A DNA stretch of 64,000 nt from Alisma plantago-aquatica (lineage: Eukaryota > Streptophyta > Magnoliopsida > Alismatales > Alismataceae), in NCBI GenBank assembly GCA_963693085.1, contig OY856409.1:1168913749-1168977748 (forward strand). Reading direction: 5' to 3'. Shown here in pieces: positions 61,204 through 64,000 of this stretch (its first letter is position 1; each line of letters opens with the position of its first letter). A program made the position numbers and the translations under genes. The notes beneath the pieces are model-generated. The model was not told the origin of the DNA and made no database searches. It was given only the letters and a program-made list of their open reading frames with translations.

Positions 61204-63404
61204 TATTGGTATGTATGCCCTGAGAGCCAATCATGGGATGATTGGTGGAATACATTAAGATTGATTTGATAAAAATAAAAGGCAAGCTTCCAATTCTTTC
61301 TGGTTCAGTCATATGAGATAGTGATAGAACAGATTGAATGTCTAGAGAATGACAGTACTCAATGACGTATGCTTTCAGGTTGAGGACCTGAACGATGAGA
61401 TCATATGGATGCTAAGAGTTTGTACATTCTTGTTATGTCCCTAGTCGGATGTCATTGTGGAAGGTAGATAGACAGCAATGACACACAAGACTAGATTGTG
61501 GTGTTGGTTGATGATAGAATCTCATTAGTCATGATATAGAGATATCAAACCAAACACATAGGTACTTGTTAGAGAACAAGTGTACCGGACAGACCCACTG
61601 TGAGTTTGACACATGGAACCATGACATGGTAGTCACAGTCAGTACTCACAGTGATGGTGGTGAGTGTGATTCTTTGACGTGAAATCACTACACTCAAAAC
61701 ATGTCGTTGGGCACACTTTGACATCATCAAACGCATTCCTGAAACATGGGTTGTTATAAAGGTTATGATTGGGTGGCTTTGACACACGGGGCTTTTGAGG
61801 GGTGAGTGATAGATATGGGATTTGTCCCTCCTGAGGGAGTTTGATATCCAAGGCCACTTGATGAGTAGGATTGAGATAGGCGTGCGCACGCATGTGTGAA
61901 TCAGCATGTGATATTGATGTCATACATATCTCGTTTAATCTACTCTGAGATCAAGAAAGTGAATGAACATTGACAGGATGACTGTTCCATGCCTCGAGTT
62001 CATTCGGGATATCAGTGATAAAGGAATTATACATTCACTGTAACACCATTCACAGATTGTAGGATTGAAAGTTGTTCTCCAACTTTATCTTTCACTTGGG
62101 TAGCACTGATGTGTGACTAGGCACCGCTCTTTGCTTGTGAAGTCATAAATGTTATGAACTATCACTGCCAATGTGAAATGGACCTGCAGGGTCACACACA
62201 TAGGATTTAACCTGGAAGAGGAGTTTTGTCCACAAACAATGTTTAGATTGATTACTAAAGGAGTTTAGTAGTTCAATTAAACACTCAATAAATTGATAGC
62301 TCAATGTCAAAATGTTCAAGGTGTTGGACACATTGATAGGAGCATCGGATTGATTGAAATCGCAATTGACTGATTCTTCACAACCTGTACTCCCAACCGA
62401 TCGGTTCATGTGATGAACCGGTCGGCTGAGCTTGGTGAAACGGTTGGCTCAAGTGTTGAGTCGATCGGCTCAAGATCAGGTTGAAGCGATTGCTTCAAGT
62501 GTTGAAACGATCGATTCAACTGGTTCAACCGAGCAAGTTGGGAAAGTAGGATTGGTGAAAATTTTCCTTGCATTTCACTTGCCCAATTTGATTGGAACAA
62601 GGATTGGTATTTGATACCAATTAGAAACAAAAGAAGGAAAGTCAATCGGGAACTGATCAGGACCATGAACTGACCGGTTCATGGGTCCCGACCGATCGGT
62701 TGAGGTGTCAACTGACCGGTTCAGGTCCCCAACCGACCCTTTTAGTTGTGAAACGATCGGTTCAGGTTGCGAGTTGGTTGTTTTGTGGAAAATCTCGAAC
62801 CCTTCTAATCCTGCTTTTAGTCCCGCATTACCCGGGATGGAGAACCCTATCCCATGATCCTCCTATATATAGGGGTATTGGGGGCTTCTCAATGTACAAC
62901 TCAGTGCAAACCAGTTGCTCTGCAAAGTTGTCGTTCTCTCTGGTTTTGGTAACCGAGAGAGAGCCTGAGCAAGTGCTACCCGATAAGGGAGGCACAGCAA
63001 GGGAAAGACAACTGCAGTTGCGACTGGTGGCAGGAGAGTGTGTTGGTGACAAGTACACTGATAGGAGGGTGTGACTCCTTCCAATTCCTTGTGGGACAAG
63101 GAGATTGGAGTTCCAGGTGGTCCATGTAGATTACTTCAGAGGTAGGAGGTTTCTGCCGCTAGGAGGACAGCCTTCAATCTCGTCAGTCCCGGTGTGACCA
63201 GGAGCTGCACAGACACCGTCCAAGACCGAAGGTGAAGATCGTGCAAGCCGTGAGGTATTGTCGCCGAGCAAGCCTCGGGACAAGGTATGATTCCACAAAC
63301 CATCATTTCCTATTGTATAGACGTTGACGTGTTTCCTTATTCTGAGTTTGGGGAGGAGAAATTTTTGTTTCTGCTGCCTTCTCTCTCTCCCCTAAAACCC
63401 AACA
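61204..63404 (+). repeat. 3' LTR of element C
   Basis: Starts TATTGGTATG (first G mutated to A) and ends AAAACCCAACA, followed by the CATTT target duplication. Aligns without large indels to 54418-56619. Confidence 0.93.
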
Positions 63405-63409
63405 CATTT

Positions 63410-64000
63410 TGAGTTCTACTTTTACTCCCATTGATTCCTTTAGAACTAGGTTCTTCGTCAGGAATATATCAATCCAGATCAACAAACAACTTTGTTGTAG
63501 GATTGGGATAAGAGTAGTATTTAACAAAACCACATTTGTGTGATTTGTGAACAATGCCCCTTTTAAGAAACAACTTTCTTATATAGGCATTCATCTTTAA
63601 TCACTATCAAAGACATATAGGAACATTTCCCATACCATATCGCATATGGCGTCTCTTGAGCCATTTTAGACAGTGCATTATTTTACTGTTTGGCATGTGT
63701 CGAAAGGAAATTAGAACTGTAGTTGGTTTTATTGATAATCATACCTTAACAAGGTCTGATTCCTTCCTTCTAACACATCATCATGTTTAGGTGGAGTTCA
63801 TTTTGATACAATGTCACATATCTCCAGAAGGTCAATCTGTTCAGGTGGAGTTCCTATTTGAGGACTAATCGCAACTATATCGTATTCATGTTTGTCTACA
63901 AAAGAATATTGCAACTTTTCAAAATATTTTTATTTGTTTGATTTGATAATTTTGATTATATTAATTAGGTTTTAAATTAATTATTGCTCCCACTATTTTG
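63410..64000 (-). pseudogene. Element B integrase C-terminal region, broken
   Basis: On the minus strand, near 63665-63630, the reading is M-A-Q-E-T-P-Y-A-I-W-Y-G-K, matching the KTPYELWTGKKP block of copia integrase. Near 63545-63430 a phrase resembling the YNP..NKVFV..NA.FLE block occurs, ending where CATTT and element C intervene. This continues directly into the RT at 54412 once C is ignored, which is the evidence that C split B. The integrase catalytic core lies beyond the window. Confidence 0.7.

Larger units (their letters stand above)
54418..63404 (+). mobile_element. Element C: long-LTR copia element, intact ends, decayed coding region
   Basis: 8987 bp with LTRs of 2202 and 2201 bp, perfect target duplications CATTT (54413-54417 and 63405-63409), terminal TGTTGG...CCAACA, a primer site at 56621 and a purine tract at 61193-61203. 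By-eye comparison of two LTR stretches gives about 96-97% identity. Gag and pol motifs are present in copia order but no frame above about 60 codons survives on the + strand from 57 to 62.4 kb. Inserted into element B between integrase and RT. Confidence 0.93.
50473..64000 (-). mobile_element. Element B: minus-strand copia element, split by element C, runs off the right edge
   Basis: On the minus strand, reading from the right edge, the order is integrase C-terminal region (64000-63410), interruption by element C, RT (54178-53463), decayed RNase H region, and 3' LTR (52774-50473). The 5' LTR, gag and most of integrase lie outside the window. B interrupts the leader of A, with GTCTA (50468-50472) as the predicted target duplication. 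Stops and frameshifts are frequent. Confidence 0.85.

Noticed and set aside
62700..63074. 124-codon open frame in the 3' LTR of element C
   Set aside because: The equivalent LTR at 54418 does not keep the frame and it spans promoter sequence. Chance frame.

Overview
This window is AT-rich nuclear DNA of a flowering plant with a large, repeat-laden genome. The basis is Ty1/copia and Ty3/gypsy LTR retrotransposons primed by initiator tRNA-Met (TGGTATCAGAG-type primer sites), tRNA-derived SINEs and a scrap of organellar rRNA. I found no intact host gene, no tRNA gene and no CRISPR array. Every long coding trace belongs to a retroelement and is broken. The species cannot be told from the sequence.

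Layout, left to right. 1-722 is decayed sequence with a weak gag-like trace. 723-8981 is a pair of 3.7 kb LTRs around only 751 bp of internal DNA. The left LTR carries a 106 bp SINE that is precisely absent from the right LTR. 10.45-11.45 kb is a GC-richer, diverged tandem duplication of about 480 bp. 12609-13092 is a clean solo LTR with a CCTAG target duplication. 17.37-19.47 kb holds an ancient Ty3/gypsy gag-pol fossil. 22007-27172 is a nearly complete Ty1/copia element with 173 bp LTRs, an ATCCC target duplication and interrupted gag, protease, integrase, RT and RNase H. 28752-28989 is a SINE-like insertion.

30553-41685 is a rearranged gag-only, SIRE-like copia derivative. A segment of about 4.6 kb (flank + LTR + gag region) is tandemly duplicated, giving three LTRs and two internal regions. 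The second copy alone contains a 73 bp fragment of organellar large-subunit rRNA. A partial LTR related to the 3.7 kb family lies at about 44.82-46.43 kb.

From 47331 to the right edge is a Russian-doll nest of three related long-LTR copia elements. Element A (+ strand) has its 5' LTR and leader at 47331-50472. Element B (- strand) is inserted in the leader of A, with its 3' LTR at 50473-52774 and pol on both sides of element C. Element C (+ strand, 54418-63404, CATTT target duplication) is inserted in B between integrase and RT. C has 2.2 kb LTRs that look about 96-97% alike, yet its gag-pol is badly decayed. This suggests it was already defective when it moved and was mobilised in trans. The LTRs and leaders of these elements carry arrays of short GATC-centred palindromes whose core differs between A/C and B.

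Identities are by-eye estimates. Family names rest on recognised protein motifs and not on database searches.
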